A DNA stretch of 34,228 nt from Clostridia bacterium (lineage in GTDB: Bacteria > Bacillota > Clostridia > UBA1381 > UBA9506): contig JAFQWH010000052.1 in the NCBI GenBank assembly GCA_017407515.1, positions 1 through 34,228 of the forward strand, read 5' to 3'. This document shows, one piece after another, positions 8,882 through 17,097 of the stretch. A program made the position numbers and the translations under genes. The notes under the pieces were generated by a model, which was not told the DNA's origin, ran no database searches, and saw only the letters and a program-made list of their open reading frames with translations. The first letter of the stretch is position 1, and the number at the start of each line of letters is the position of its first letter.

Positions 8882-11800
8882 ATGAAACGTTTTTTTGCAA
8901 TCTTTTTATGCATTATTTTGACTTTTTCCCTTTTGCCTGCGTTTGCTGAAAGTGAGGGCATTGAAGCCATGGGCAGCTTTCAGGGTAGGCTTTTGTCAGA
9001 CGGGTATGCGGTTACTTATGATGTAACCCTTACAAACAAAACAGGAGAGCCTCAGACCGTTTCCGTTATGCTGGCACAGTATAGCGGGGCCAGCCTTGCA
9101 AAACTTACGCCGTATTCCGTAGAGCTTTCTATAGCAGAAACCAAATCGGAGACTTATACCATTTCTGCGATTGAAGAAAACGTTAGCGAAGTGCGTGCCT
9201 TTGTCTTTTTCTCTAACGATTCCGTAAAGCCCTTAATTCGGTCAGATAAGCTGAACCTGACTTATGAAAGTATTTACAGCGATTATATGAATTCAAACCT
9301 CGTTACCCAAAAAGAAAGCATCAGCTTAGAAGGCGAGGCACTAAGCAATCGTTTTCCGGTTCATGAAACCTTTAGAACGGTTAGCCAGAAAGCCTATATT
9401 AACGGTGCTTCTGTGCTTGCCTGGTACGATGCGGCACCCACAGAGATTTATGCTTCCATAACCCAAGGGAATTACGGTACGAATGCTCATTTTAAACAGT
9501 TTAGAACCCTTCGCGTGATCAATCCGGCAGGGGAGGTTGTTTGTTATCACGATTTTTCCGAGGAAAATGCAGCTCAGTCTGTTGTGTTAAAGATTCCTGC
9601 TTATACAGGAGAGCCGGGCATCTGGACAATTTCCTATGTAGGCGGAAAATTTACCGACGATGAAGTTACCATTGGTATTCCCGAAACACCGTATTACGGC
9701 ATTCGTGGGGATATGTTTATCGGGTTTAACCACAGAACCCAAAAAACCCTGGAGCTGGGAACAAACCGAAAGTGGTATGTGTATGTCCCCGAAAGCTGCG
9801 TTGGTGCTGATGCTGTTTTCCTACTGGCACACAACAAAGCCTTTGATGCCTATTTAGGTGAGGTTTTTAATTCAATTACCATTACAAGAGCCGACGGTAC
9901 AATCTTAGGTGAGCTTTTAGACGCAAACGGAAATTCCGCCAGATTTGAACCAAACCTTAAAGCACGAGGTAAGGTTGCCCAGGTCAGAGAACAAGATGCC
10001 GATACGGTCTGGAGCTTTGACATTGGTGACTATTATAACTGGATTAAAGACGGAACGGATGACCCTTACGGGGTTTATCATCCCAATTCATTGACTTCAA
10101 CTACCCATAACGCTCTCTATGTTTCCGTTGCAAACGGTTTGCCGGGGCTGTTTTGCCCCACAGAGGCGGCGGCAAGAAAGCTAAAGGGTGGTATTGCCCT
10201 CTCAGAAGATAATCGGGTTTTAGGCGGCGTTTTGCAGGCGGAGGCAAGAAATGTTAGCCGTGAAATTGCTAAAGAGAATTTAGAAGTGAGTGCTGAATTT
10301 CCCGAGGAACTTCCCCAGGAAGTAAAAGATGGGGGGTATCTTGGCGTTGAGGCACTAACCGTTGCTGCTCAAGGCGGTATCACAGATGTACGGGATATTT
10401 GCACCCAGCAAAACGTGAATCCTGATGATATTTTCTTAGGCAGTATGGAAGTTACGGAGTTTGCAACGACGGACACCTTAACCCATAGAGATAATTTTGA
10501 AAACTTTACCTATTCTTCTGCTTCCAGAGACATTTACTCAGCCGGTGCACTCGCATCACGTGCGGGGCTGCCGACTAAGTTAAACGGTCTTTACGGTGAT
10601 CCGGGCATGGTACGGCGGGCAGCACTGGCACTTCTGAGCCATTTTGTAGAAATGTCGCCGGAGGATTTACTTCGTGGATACGGTATGACCGTGCAAATTA
10701 CAAGAGATGCAAACGGTAATATTACCAATGAAAGCTTTAGGGGAGACTACTGGCCTTGCAGCAGAATTTTCTTTACCTATCCCAACTTAGCAGATGCTTA
10801 CAACCTGTTAAAAGATAAGGTTACCCCGGAAACAGCTCAGATTATGAAAAACAGCCTGCTTCGTATTGGTGACAAGCTGGCAAACTACCAGGCAAACGAC
10901 ACCAACCAATGGTCTGAAATTATCAGAGGCCATATGGAGGTGTATCTGGCAACAGGAGAAGAACGGTTCCTGCGTTATTTTGAGCGGCACGCGGCATCTA
11001 TCGGGCAAACGCCTGTTGACGTAAACAGCTTTGGCCAGAATTCAGCCGGAGCCTACCTTGAGAGAATGGCACCCAGTGCTCAGTATGCACAGCAGGCTAT
11101 GCATAACTTCCTGCCTTGTTATTACAGTTATCGGAATCTTCCCAACAGAAATGAAGAGGTTTTAAGAAAGTTCGAGGCGTCTCTTTCCCGGGCAGTATAT
11201 TTTGAAGCGTTAAACTGGATGCCGGAGAATCCGGGCGGCCAATGCTTTTCACCCACAGCCATTATGGTAAAAGGGAAGAACGGAAACTATAACCCCGGTG
11301 GCGGTATGTATCCTAACTTCAGCTACGCGTCAGTCGGTTTTCCGGTAGCTGCAAGAATGTATGATATTTCTCAAAACCGTTGGGCAGCTTCGCCCTCGAC
11401 AGACGGTGCGGATATTTATTACAGATTACCGATGGCGGCTGAGGAGATTTTAAACGATACGCTGTTTAATGCCTCATTTAAAGATAAGCTGGATATTAAC
11501 GGTAAACCGGACGCTTATACAGCACCCAGGTCTTATGAAATCTTTACCCAAGAGATACCAACCAGCGACAGAATGCTCCTGCCTATTGAGGAAACCGATA
11601 GAGTTTGGAAGTTTGATGATTTGCTTGCCTGGAAAAAGAACGGCATGTATGTTTTAAACTATTATTCCAATCAGTTTTCCACACCGGCTTATAATATTGG
11701 TGTCGATGCTATGGCGTCTCGCGGCGGTCTTCCTTTTGCCGTTTGGTCAGAGGGAACAGGGCCGGTTGTTATGTCCCAATATTTAAACACCCCGACAGTT

Positions 11801-12421
11801 GCTCAGCATCTGCCGAACTACGAAGAAAGAAAAGACACCTATTATTATAGCGGCGTTGTCATCGAGATGGCTGACGGAACTACCCATAATACCCGTTTTT
11901 CCGAGGGAACCTTGGTGGAAGAAAACAGCACGGGATATACCATTACCCAGCCGATAGGCCTGGAGACGGTCAGCCAGACAGACGCAAGCGGCAACACAGT
12001 CAAGGTGCCGAAATACGGCGTGATTCGCTATGACGCAACCTATACGGACACAGGCTACACCATTTCTGTAACTTATGAGCCAACAGAAGCAGGAAAGAAC
12101 CCTGTAAACGCCTACATTCAGCTTCCTATCACGCGGCCAAACAAGGCAAGCTATTGGGCGGTTGATAAAAACGGCAATAAGTATTACGATGATAACGATG
12201 ACCTGCGGGCGACACTAACTCAGTCAAACAATAACAAAACCTTAAACTATAAGTCTCTGTTAGAGGGGGCTTACGGCAGCATGAATATTCATACATCAAC
12301 GCAGGCTACCCTTGGCTCTTTAAAGGCCTATGGCAGCTATGCAAGAAATGCAGTTCAGTTGCTAACCTTCCCCTTAGAAAACAATCAGGCTACCGTTACC
12401 TTTGAAATTGTAGCGGAGTAG
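8882..12421 (+). CDS. Large secreted protein, putative toroid-type polysaccharide lyase or hydrolase
   Basis: Predicted 1179 residues. I chose ATG 8882 because AAGGAGG (8868-8874) sits seven bases upstream and the resulting N-terminus is a clean signal peptide ending near AFAES; the longer frame from 8816 has no ribosome binding site. Residues ~25-120 resemble the last module of the preceding gene (NKTG, then DSVKPL). A beta-rich region follows to about 480, then a helix-rich part (~560-860) with repeated helix pairs and aromatic patches that suggests an (alpha/alpha) toroid. The tail is beta-rich, including a region near 11690-11770 with Gly-rich strands like the C-terminal sandwich of heparinase-type lyases. 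I cannot assign a PL or GH family or name catalytic residues. The next gene starts 32 bases on, so they are probably co-transcribed. The enzyme class is inferred from fold impression and context. Confidence 0.7.
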   Translation: MKRFFAIFLCIILTFSLLPAFAESEGIEAMGSFQGRLLSDGYAVTYDVTLTNKTGEPQTVSVMLAQYSGASLAKLTPYSVELSIAETKSETYTISAIEENVSEVRAFVFFSNDSVKPLIRSDKLNLTYESIYSDYMNSNLVTQKESISLEGEALSNRFPVHETFRTVSQKAYINGASVLAWYDAAPTEIYASITQGNYGTNAHFKQFRTLRVINPAGEVVCYHDFSEENAAQSVVLKIPAYTGEPGIWTISYVGGKFTDDEVTIGIPETPYYGIRGDMFIGFNHRTQKTLELGTNRKWYVYVPESCVGADAVFLLAHNKAFDAYLGEVFNSITITRADGTILGELLDANGNSARFEPNLKARGKVAQVREQDADTVWSFDIGDYYNWIKDGTDDPYGVYHPNSLTSTTHNALYVSVANGLPGLFCPTEAAARKLKGGIALSEDNRVLGGVLQAEARNVSREIAKENLEVSAEFPEELPQEVKDGGYLGVEALTVAAQGGITDVRDICTQQNVNPDDIFLGSMEVTEFATTDTLTHRDNFENFTYSSASRDIYSAGALASRAGLPTKLNGLYGDPGMVRRAALALLSHFVEMSPEDLLRGYGMTVQITRDANGNITNESFRGDYWPCSRIFFTYPNLADAYNLLKDKVTPETAQIMKNSLLRIGDKLANYQANDTNQWSEIIRGHMEVYLATGEERFLRYFERHAASIGQTPVDVNSFGQNSAGAYLERMAPSAQYAQQAMHNFLPCYYSYRNLPNRNEEVLRKFEASLSRAVYFEALNWMPENPGGQCFSPTAIMVKGKNGNYNPGGGMYPNFSYASVGFPVAARMYDISQNRWAASPSTDGADIYYRLPMAAEEILNDTLFNASFKDKLDINGKPDAYTAPRSYEIFTQEIPTSDRMLLPIEETDRVWKFDDLLAWKKNGMYVLNYYSNQFSTPAYNIGVDAMASRGGLPFAVWSEGTGPVVMSQYLNTPTVAQHLPNYEERKDTYYYSGVVIEMADGTTHNTRFSEGTLVEENSTGYTITQPIGLETVSQTDASGNTVKVPKYGVIRYDATYTDTGYTISVTYEPTEAGKNPVNAYIQLPITRPNKASYWAVDKNGNKYYDDNDDLRATLTQSNNNKTLNYKSLLEGAYGSMNIHTSTQATLGSLKAYGSYARNAVQLLTFPLENNQATVTFEIVAE

Positions 12422-12453
12422 GGGGACACGGAGTTACATATGGAGGAAACATT

Positions 12454-13386
12454 ATGGCAGAAATTAACTACAACGAAAAAACAATTATGAAGAACGGTTT
12501 CCCGCAAATTAAAAAGCTGGGAGCCATTAGTGCAAACGGCGAAATGACCCCCTTTGTCTGGAACGGAAAGCTCATGCGTTTAGAGCTTGTTGACCCGACC
12601 AACGGTTTGGATAAGGGACAGGCAAAATATGCCGTCATTCGGGATTGCGAAACGGGAGAATATATTTCAAAGTTTGCCGAAGACAGTTATTACCACTCTG
12701 CATATATAGAGGGTGATACGGCTTACGTTTTAGGGGTTAGCCTTTTGACCTGGGACACCATTTTGGTTTATGAAAGCAAGGATTTAGTGAACTGGACCAG
12801 TCGCGTTCTCTTGCAAAAACCGGGTTTTTTCTTTTGTAATACGGCACTGACGAAAGGTCCGGAGGGCTATGTGCTTCTTTTAGAAGCAGGCGAGCCGAAA
12901 GAGCTGGTGGGGGACTATCCCTACACGTTTTTCTTTGCTACTTCGCCTGACCTTATAACTTGGACCTTTATGGATTACGACACAGCGGTGTTTAAAGACC
13001 GGTACTGTGGTGCTCCGTGGCTGAAATATTCCGAGGGGTATTATTATATGATTTCCTTAGCGGAGCTTCCTTGCCTACGATATTCCAACTATTTATACCG
13101 AACTAAGGATTTTAGAAATTGGGAGGTCGGACTTTATAACCCGCTTTTGATGCCAAGTGAAGAAGACAGACAGATTTCGCCGAATGCCCACGGTGATTTA
13201 ACTGATGCATTAAAAGAGGAAATCAAAACCGGCTTTTTATCCAACAATTCTGATATTGATATGTGTGATTATAACGGGAAAACATATCTGAATTATTTAG
13301 CCGGTAATCAGCTTGGATATTACTATATGTTAGAAGCAGAGTACGACGGAACAGTTGCAGAGTTTTTAAAAGCAAATTTTGAATAG
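12454..13386 (+). CDS. Cytoplasmic beta-propeller protein, GH43/GH32/GH130-like fold
   Basis: A 310-residue protein without a signal peptide. GGAGG at 12442-12446 is seven bases before the ATG. Repeated blade motifs of the form S/T-x-D-h-x-x-W (ESKDLVNWT, TSPDLITWT, RTKDFRNWE) are typical of five-bladed propeller glycosidases of the GH43, GH32, GH62, GH68 and GH130 group. The length is in range for a single propeller. The usual GH43 first-blade Asp (in a D-P-x-I motif) is not evident: the matching region reads TPFVWNGKLMRL, so catalysis by the GH43 mechanism is uncertain. Candidate acidic residues occur later, such as NNSDIDMCDYNGK. It follows the large secreted enzyme and is followed by a terminator. 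It may act on imported oligosaccharide; substrate unknown. Confidence 0.72.
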   Translation: MAEINYNEKTIMKNGFPQIKKLGAISANGEMTPFVWNGKLMRLELVDPTNGLDKGQAKYAVIRDCETGEYISKFAEDSYYHSAYIEGDTAYVLGVSLLTWDTILVYESKDLVNWTSRVLLQKPGFFFCNTALTKGPEGYVLLLEAGEPKELVGDYPYTFFFATSPDLITWTFMDYDTAVFKDRYCGAPWLKYSEGYYYMISLAELPCLRYSNYLYRTKDFRNWEVGLYNPLLMPSEEDRQISPNAHGDLTDALKEEIKTGFLSNNSDIDMCDYNGKTYLNYLAGNQLGYYYMLEAEYDGTVAEFLKANFE

Positions 13387-13402
13387 ATGTTCATCAATGC
13401 TT

Positions 13403-13441
13403 AAAAAGAGGCGACAGCAAAAAATGCTGTCGCCTCTTTTT
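13403..13441 (+). terminator. Strong intrinsic terminator of region 1
   Basis: AAAAAGAGGCGACAGC (13403-13418) and GCTGTCGCCTCTTTTT (13426-13441) are perfect complements around a seven-base A-rich loop, with a T-run at the 3' side. It lies 16 bases after the propeller gene. The A-run on the other side means it could also work in the minus direction. Confidence 0.93.
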
Positions 13442-13456
13442 GTATCAAGATTAAAA

Positions 13457-13493
13457 ATAGTCCATAGGAGCTATGCTAGCTCCTATGGACTAT
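13457..13493 (-). terminator. Perfect hairpin terminator of the minus-strand lipoprotein gene
   Basis: A 17-bp perfect inverted repeat (core arm TAGTCCATAGGAGCTA) with a three-base centre, at 13457-13473 and 13477-13493. Read on the minus strand it follows the lipoprotein stop by 15 bases and is followed by ATTTTTAAT, fitting an intrinsic terminator. It faces the terminator at 13403-13441. Confidence 0.85.
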
Positions 13494-13508
13494 GTACTTG
13501 CTTATTTT

Positions 13509-14978
13509 TTAGTTATTTGCTTTCCAAGCGTCATACTGGCTCTGAATTTCAGCAATAACCTTTTCAGAACCTGCTTTTCTGAATTTTTCCAAAGCTTCCG
13601 GCAGCTTAACTGCAGGATCAACAGCACCAACCATTAAGCTGGGAATGAATTCCTGGTGAACGTTATTGATAGCGGTCAGTTCGTTCATAACGTTTGCACT
13701 GTCAAAGTTGAAACCGAAGGTGGGAGAAATGTAAGCTTCGTTATTAAATGCGATATATTTATCCCATAAATCATCAGGATCGCCCTTTTTCAAGTGAAGC
13801 AGGAAGCGGTTACCCTGGTAAGCTGCATTACCGAAGTAATTGTTCTTGTTTGCATCTACAATACCGTTAGGATACTGAACGTGCTTTTCGTCAACAACGG
13901 TATAATGAGTACCTTCAATACCGTGAACAATCATGTTCATCAGTTTTGCATCGGTATACATCATGTTAAAGAACTTCATGGTTCTTACAGGGTTTTCAGA
14001 ATCTGCGGAGATTGCAACGCAAGACTGAGATACCGCACGGGTGTTGATAATCGGCTGAGACAAACGACCATCGAAAATGCTCTTCCAGCCTTCGTCTTCA
14101 ATTGCGTTTTTCTGTTCCTGGAAATAAGGAATCTTTTCAGTCGTGCCTAAGAACATTTTGTGTGCTTTGGCTAAATCAACGGAGGCCGGAGCTGCAGCGT
14201 CAGATCTAAAGAAACCTTTTTGATTCCAGCGACGCATCAGGTCAAAATAATCCTTGAATTCCTGTGTTTCGTAAATGTTTACAACCTTGTCATAATTGCT
14301 TGTCTGGAAGCCTGCAATGTTGCAGTTACGAACCTTTTCAATCGGCAGAAATACTGTTAAACCGTCTCCCTTACCTGTGATACCAATGGGATAAATTCCG
14401 GGTTCGTTGTCCTTAATAGTCTGCAGCATGGGCTCTAAGTCTGCAATAGTTTTAACATTGGAAAAGTCCATGTTGTATTTTTCAACCAAACCGTCCATGT
14501 AGGTCAAAACAGGCTGATATGCATAATCCTTCATCGGGGGGAATGCATAAATCGTACCTTCGACGGAAACAGCTTTCCAAACATAGTCCGGCAGAGTTGC
14601 CTTCATGTCCTGACCGTATTCGTCAATCAACTCATTCAGACGAAGATAGATGCCGTCAGATGCTAATTTGGGGAAGCTTGATGCAAACATGGCATCAATA
14701 GGCTCTCCGGCAAAAATAAGTCTTTGAATACTCTCGGCGTACTCAGAACTGGGGAGCAACGTCTGGGTGACGGTTGCATTGATTTTTTCCTTGGTGTATT
14801 TGCTGATTTCTTCAAACACCATGTCGTGCTCCTGGCTTTTTGTACCCGGAGCAAACCACTTGATCTGGTATTCCTGGTCAGGATTGTCGTCCTTAAAAGG
14901 CTTTTTCTTTCCGCAACCCGTCATAGCGGCAGTGAACACCAGAACAATTGCTAACAATAAAGCAATTTTCTTCTTCAT
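13509..14978 (-). CDS. LplA-like extracellular solute-binding lipoprotein
   Basis: Predicted 489 residues. I chose the start at 14978 because GGAGG (14992-14988) is nine bases upstream; the longer frame to 15041 adds a charged leader with no ribosome binding site. The N-terminus is a lipoprotein signal (MKKKIALLL, then MTGC) with the lipidated Cys at 22. The body has family-1 extracellular binding-protein features: a mixed alpha/beta start (YQIKWFAPGT), IDAMFASSFPKLASDGIYLRLNELIDEYG and a Tyr/Trp-rich ligand region, as in LplA-type binding proteins of Firmicutes sugar ABC transporters. It would hand an oligosaccharide or glycoside to a membrane permease, but no permease or ATPase gene is in the window. 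It may share a transcript with the AraC gene upstream (160 bases away) or use its own promoter near a palindrome at 15010-15028. Confidence 0.9.
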   Translation of the reverse strand: MKKKIALLLAIVLVFTAAMTGCGKKKPFKDDNPDQEYQIKWFAPGTKSQEHDMVFEEISKYTKEKINATVTQTLLPSSEYAESIQRLIFAGEPIDAMFASSFPKLASDGIYLRLNELIDEYGQDMKATLPDYVWKAVSVEGTIYAFPPMKDYAYQPVLTYMDGLVEKYNMDFSNVKTIADLEPMLQTIKDNEPGIYPIGITGKGDGLTVFLPIEKVRNCNIAGFQTSNYDKVVNIYETQEFKDYFDLMRRWNQKGFFRSDAAAPASVDLAKAHKMFLGTTEKIPYFQEQKNAIEDEGWKSIFDGRLSQPIINTRAVSQSCVAISADSENPVRTMKFFNMMYTDAKLMNMIVHGIEGTHYTVVDEKHVQYPNGIVDANKNNYFGNAAYQGNRFLLHLKKGDPDDLWDKYIAFNNEAYISPTFGFNFDSANVMNELTAINNVHQEFIPSLMVGAVDPAVKLPEALEKFRKAGSEKVIAEIQSQYDAWKANN

Positions 14979-15009
14979 TCTTTTTTTCCTCCATTTTTTT
15001 AATTTTTTT

Positions 15010-15028
15010 GTCAACAAGAGGTGTTGAC
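15010..15028. promoter_or_regulatory. Palindromic operator candidate upstream of the lipoprotein gene
   Basis: GTCAACA and TGTTGAC form perfect 7-base arms around AGAGG, centred about 40 bases before the lipoprotein start. On the minus strand, a weak -35-like TTTACG and -10-like GATACT (16-base gap) lie directly upstream, which would place the palindrome over the start of transcription. The promoter part is weak. Confidence 0.45.
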
Positions 15029-15138
15029 AGTATCTTTTCACCGCACCAACCGTAAATCCGGGCAGAAAATAAGCTAGAGTAGAATTTCTGATTGGCTTGG
15101 TGTATAGATCGTTTTATTTTTATAAGATTTTTGGGGAT

Positions 15139-15987
15139 TCAGTCTGATTTTGAGACATGTGTTATAATTGCTTGTTTACGATATTCGCTGGGCGTTTTAT
15201 CAAGGTACCTTTTAAAAATTTTCATAAAATGGATATTATCTTTAAAACCAACGGAATAGGCAATTTCCTTAACGGAGAGGGTTGTGGTTTCCAGCAACCT
15301 GCAGGCTTCGCTCATTCGTAGACGAAGAATATAATTTTTAGCAGAACAATCGTGACTTTCTTTAAAAATCCGACAAAGGTAGGAATGACTAATATTGAAA
15401 TAATCACAAATAGTAGCAACAGTTAAGTCCGTTTTATTATAGCTACATTTAATATAGTCAACGATAGCATCAGGGAGGTTTGTGTTTTTTGCTTCATAGT
15501 CCCTGGAGTTATAATCCAAAATTTTATAAAAGGTGGACAAAGCGTCATAATACCCAATGGATATTTGTTTCAGTTTTTTTGTAAACAGGTGTTCAAACTG
15601 GAGGTAAACGTTATCGAAATACTTACACTTTTTAACCGGTTTTCCCTGAGTCAGGCCTAATTTCTCGCCATAGAACAAGGCAGATTCACCGTCTAGCCCA
15701 AACCAGGCGTATTTCCAGGGGTCTTCGTCAGAAGGGTAGTAACAAAAGTTGGTATTTGGTGGAAGAAAAAACATATCTCCCTTGCTTACCTTGTAAACAT
15801 TCTTTTTGTACTTCAAAACACCGCTGCCCTCTAAAACAACATGCAGTGTGCAATAGGATTGAACCCTGAAAACCTTGCTGGGAGCTACGTAATTGAAATT
15901 GTCAAAGCCAATGGAGTTAATAAGCATATCTTTGTCAATACGACTGAAAAAAGGTATGAATATGGATTTGGCCTCTAAAAATTTCAT
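15139..15987 (-). CDS. AraC-family transcriptional regulator with cupin-like N-terminus
   Basis: Predicted 282 residues. The start at 15987 has GAGGTG (15999-15994) six bases upstream; the longer frame to 16077 would start upstream of the promoter and is rejected. Residues ~20-110 look like a cupin sensor domain (VLEGSGVLKYKK, KGDMFFLPPN). The C-terminal ~100 residues contain two helix-turn-helix units of the AraC type: ICDYFNISHSYLCRIFKE, then EIAYSVGFKDNIHFMKIFKR, then the TPSEYR signature. It sits between the lipoprotein gene and a second AraC gene and has its own strong promoter. By family it probably binds a sugar and controls nearby genes; the ligand is unknown. Confidence 0.93.
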   Translation of the reverse strand: MKFLEAKSIFIPFFSRIDKDMLINSIGFDNFNYVAPSKVFRVQSYCTLHVVLEGSGVLKYKKNVYKVSKGDMFFLPPNTNFCYYPSDEDPWKYAWFGLDGESALFYGEKLGLTQGKPVKKCKYFDNVYLQFEHLFTKKLKQISIGYYDALSTFYKILDYNSRDYEAKNTNLPDAIVDYIKCSYNKTDLTVATICDYFNISHSYLCRIFKESHDCSAKNYILRLRMSEACRLLETTTLSVKEIAYSVGFKDNIHFMKIFKRYLDKTPSEYRKQAIITHVSKSD

Positions 15988-16005
15988 TAAAAACACCTCG
16001 ATTAT

Positions 16006-16034
16006 ATTATATATAGAGAGAATGCATTCGTCAA
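16006..16034 (-). promoter_or_regulatory. Sigma-A promoter of the lower AraC gene
   Basis: On the minus strand, TTGACG (16034-16029), a 17-base spacer and a perfect TATAAT (16011-16006). It lies just upstream of the GAGGTG ribosome binding site of the gene starting at 15987, giving a very short leader. Confidence 0.82.
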
Positions 16035-16161
16035 GGTGAACTATAAAAAAACACAGCAATCTGATAAAAAAGCTCATTTACAATATATTGCGAAAATATT
16101 ACAATATATTATAGATAAATATTCTATTCTGGGTGAGGTGTGCATAGTCAAACCAAATACA

Positions 16162-16938
16162 TTACTCAAAAAAGGGCGTTTTAGTTGTCCGGTTAAGCCA
16201 CTTTTTGGGAGATAAGCCGACCTTGGCGGTGAATGCCTTGGAGAAGTGATACAGGTCACAATAGCCTAAAGCAGCGGCAATTTCGGAAATGGTAAATTGC
16301 CTGCTCTCCAGCATTTCCTTGGCAGAGGAAACACGGAGCTTATCCCGGTATTCTGTAATGGTCATTCCCATGGTGCTTAAGAATTTTGACCGGAGATACG
16401 AGGGCGACATAGAACAGTATTCAGCAACCATTTTTCCGGAGAAGTTTGTTTTAAAATTTTTGTGAATATAGTCAATCGCTTTTGCAATATCCTGATTGTT
16501 GATTTGTTCATGAACGTGCATTTTGATGGTTTCATAATAAAAATCCAGCAGTTTGATTTTGGTGGCGGCGTAGGAATCCCACTGATGGGATTGCCACAAG
16601 TTGCAGATGTTTTTGAGCTTCTCCTGCTGCCGTTCGTTACAATGCTGCATAAAAGGCAGGAGCCTTTTGTCGGTGTTTAAAGTTAACGCACTTGTGATAT
16701 ATGAGCAGGAGCAAGGACATTTGATGCTGTAATTATCTCCGGCACTTAAAAAGAACATATCCCCGGCAGAAAGCGGATACTGTTTTCCGTTACAGGTTAC
16801 AGAGCCGCTTCCGGTAAGCAGCAACACGAACCCGTCAGCGGGTCTGTTCCCGTTTTGATAACTGAAATATTTGTTTTCGGTTTTATGTATAATTGTCTGG
16901 ATGTTTACAATATCAAGCGTCAGCTTTTCGTACACCAT
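16162..16938 (-). CDS. AraC-family transcriptional regulator, divergent from the glycosidase operon
   Basis: Predicted 258 residues. The start at 16938 has GGGAG (16949-16945) six bases upstream; the longer frame to 16992 would run through the promoter. A cupin-like sensor at ~35-90 (LLLTGSGSVTCNGKQYPLSAGDMFFLSAGDNY) precedes a C-terminal AraC DNA-binding domain: MVAEYCSMSPSYLRSKFLS, EIAAALGYCDLYHFSKAF and GLSPKKW. It is transcribed divergently from the DUF5107-GH1 operon, with three TTATACA boxes between them. That arrangement makes it the best candidate for the activator of region 3 (inference). Confidence 0.93.
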   Translation of the reverse strand: MVYEKLTLDIVNIQTIIHKTENKYFSYQNGNRPADGFVLLLTGSGSVTCNGKQYPLSAGDMFFLSAGDNYSIKCPCSCSYITSALTLNTDKRLLPFMQHCNERQQEKLKNICNLWQSHQWDSYAATKIKLLDFYYETIKMHVHEQINNQDIAKAIDYIHKNFKTNFSGKMVAEYCSMSPSYLRSKFLSTMGMTITEYRDKLRVSSAKEMLESRQFTISEIAAALGYCDLYHFSKAFTAKVGLSPKKWLNRTTKTPFFE

Positions 16939-16963
16939 AATTTTCTCCCGAGGTTTTTGTTTT

Positions 16964-16992
16964 ATTATACAATTTTTTTTAGAGAAAAGCAA
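16964..16992 (-). promoter_or_regulatory. Sigma-A promoter of the upper AraC gene
   Basis: On the minus strand, TTGCTT (16992-16987), a 17-base spacer and a perfect TATAAT (16969-16964). The -10 overlaps one TTATACA box (16965-16971), so binding there could block the promoter and give autoregulation. Confidence 0.78.
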
Positions 16993-17045
16993 TATTTAAA
17001 TATGTAAGAAAGTTTTTTTATACAAAAAATGAATCATATTATACA
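16965..17045. promoter_or_regulatory. Three TTATACA direct repeats, candidate AraC-type operator
   Basis: TTATACA occurs at 16965-16971, 17018-17024 and 17039-17045, all in the same orientation. The last two are exactly 21 bases apart and end directly against the -35 of the plus-strand promoter. AraC-family activators are known to bind direct half-sites about 21 bp apart next to the -35. A 12-base AT palindrome (16992-17003) also lies here. Confidence 0.55.
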
Positions 17046-17074
17046 TTGAGAAAAAGCGTGCATTAGAGTAGAAT
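17046..17074 (+). promoter_or_regulatory. Promoter of the DUF5107-GH1 operon
   Basis: TTGAGA (17046-17051), a 17-base spacer and TAGAAT (17069-17074), close to the sigma-A consensus. The start codon at 17111 is 37 bases further on. Confidence 0.72.
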
Positions 17075-17097
17075 AAAATCATACAATAGTAAGTTAT

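Noticed and set aside
14724-15027. Overlapping plus-strand ORFs opposite the lipoprotein gene start
   Set aside because: They mirror the lipoprotein N-terminus and upstream region; no ribosome binding site or domain supports them.
16716-16721. Considered elements A and B as promoters because TATCAT resembles a -10 box (8716-8721 and 32342-32347)
   Set aside because: No acceptable -35 sequence lies 16-18 bases upstream in either copy. The interval given here is only a placeholder inside an AraC gene; the real sites are the two named.
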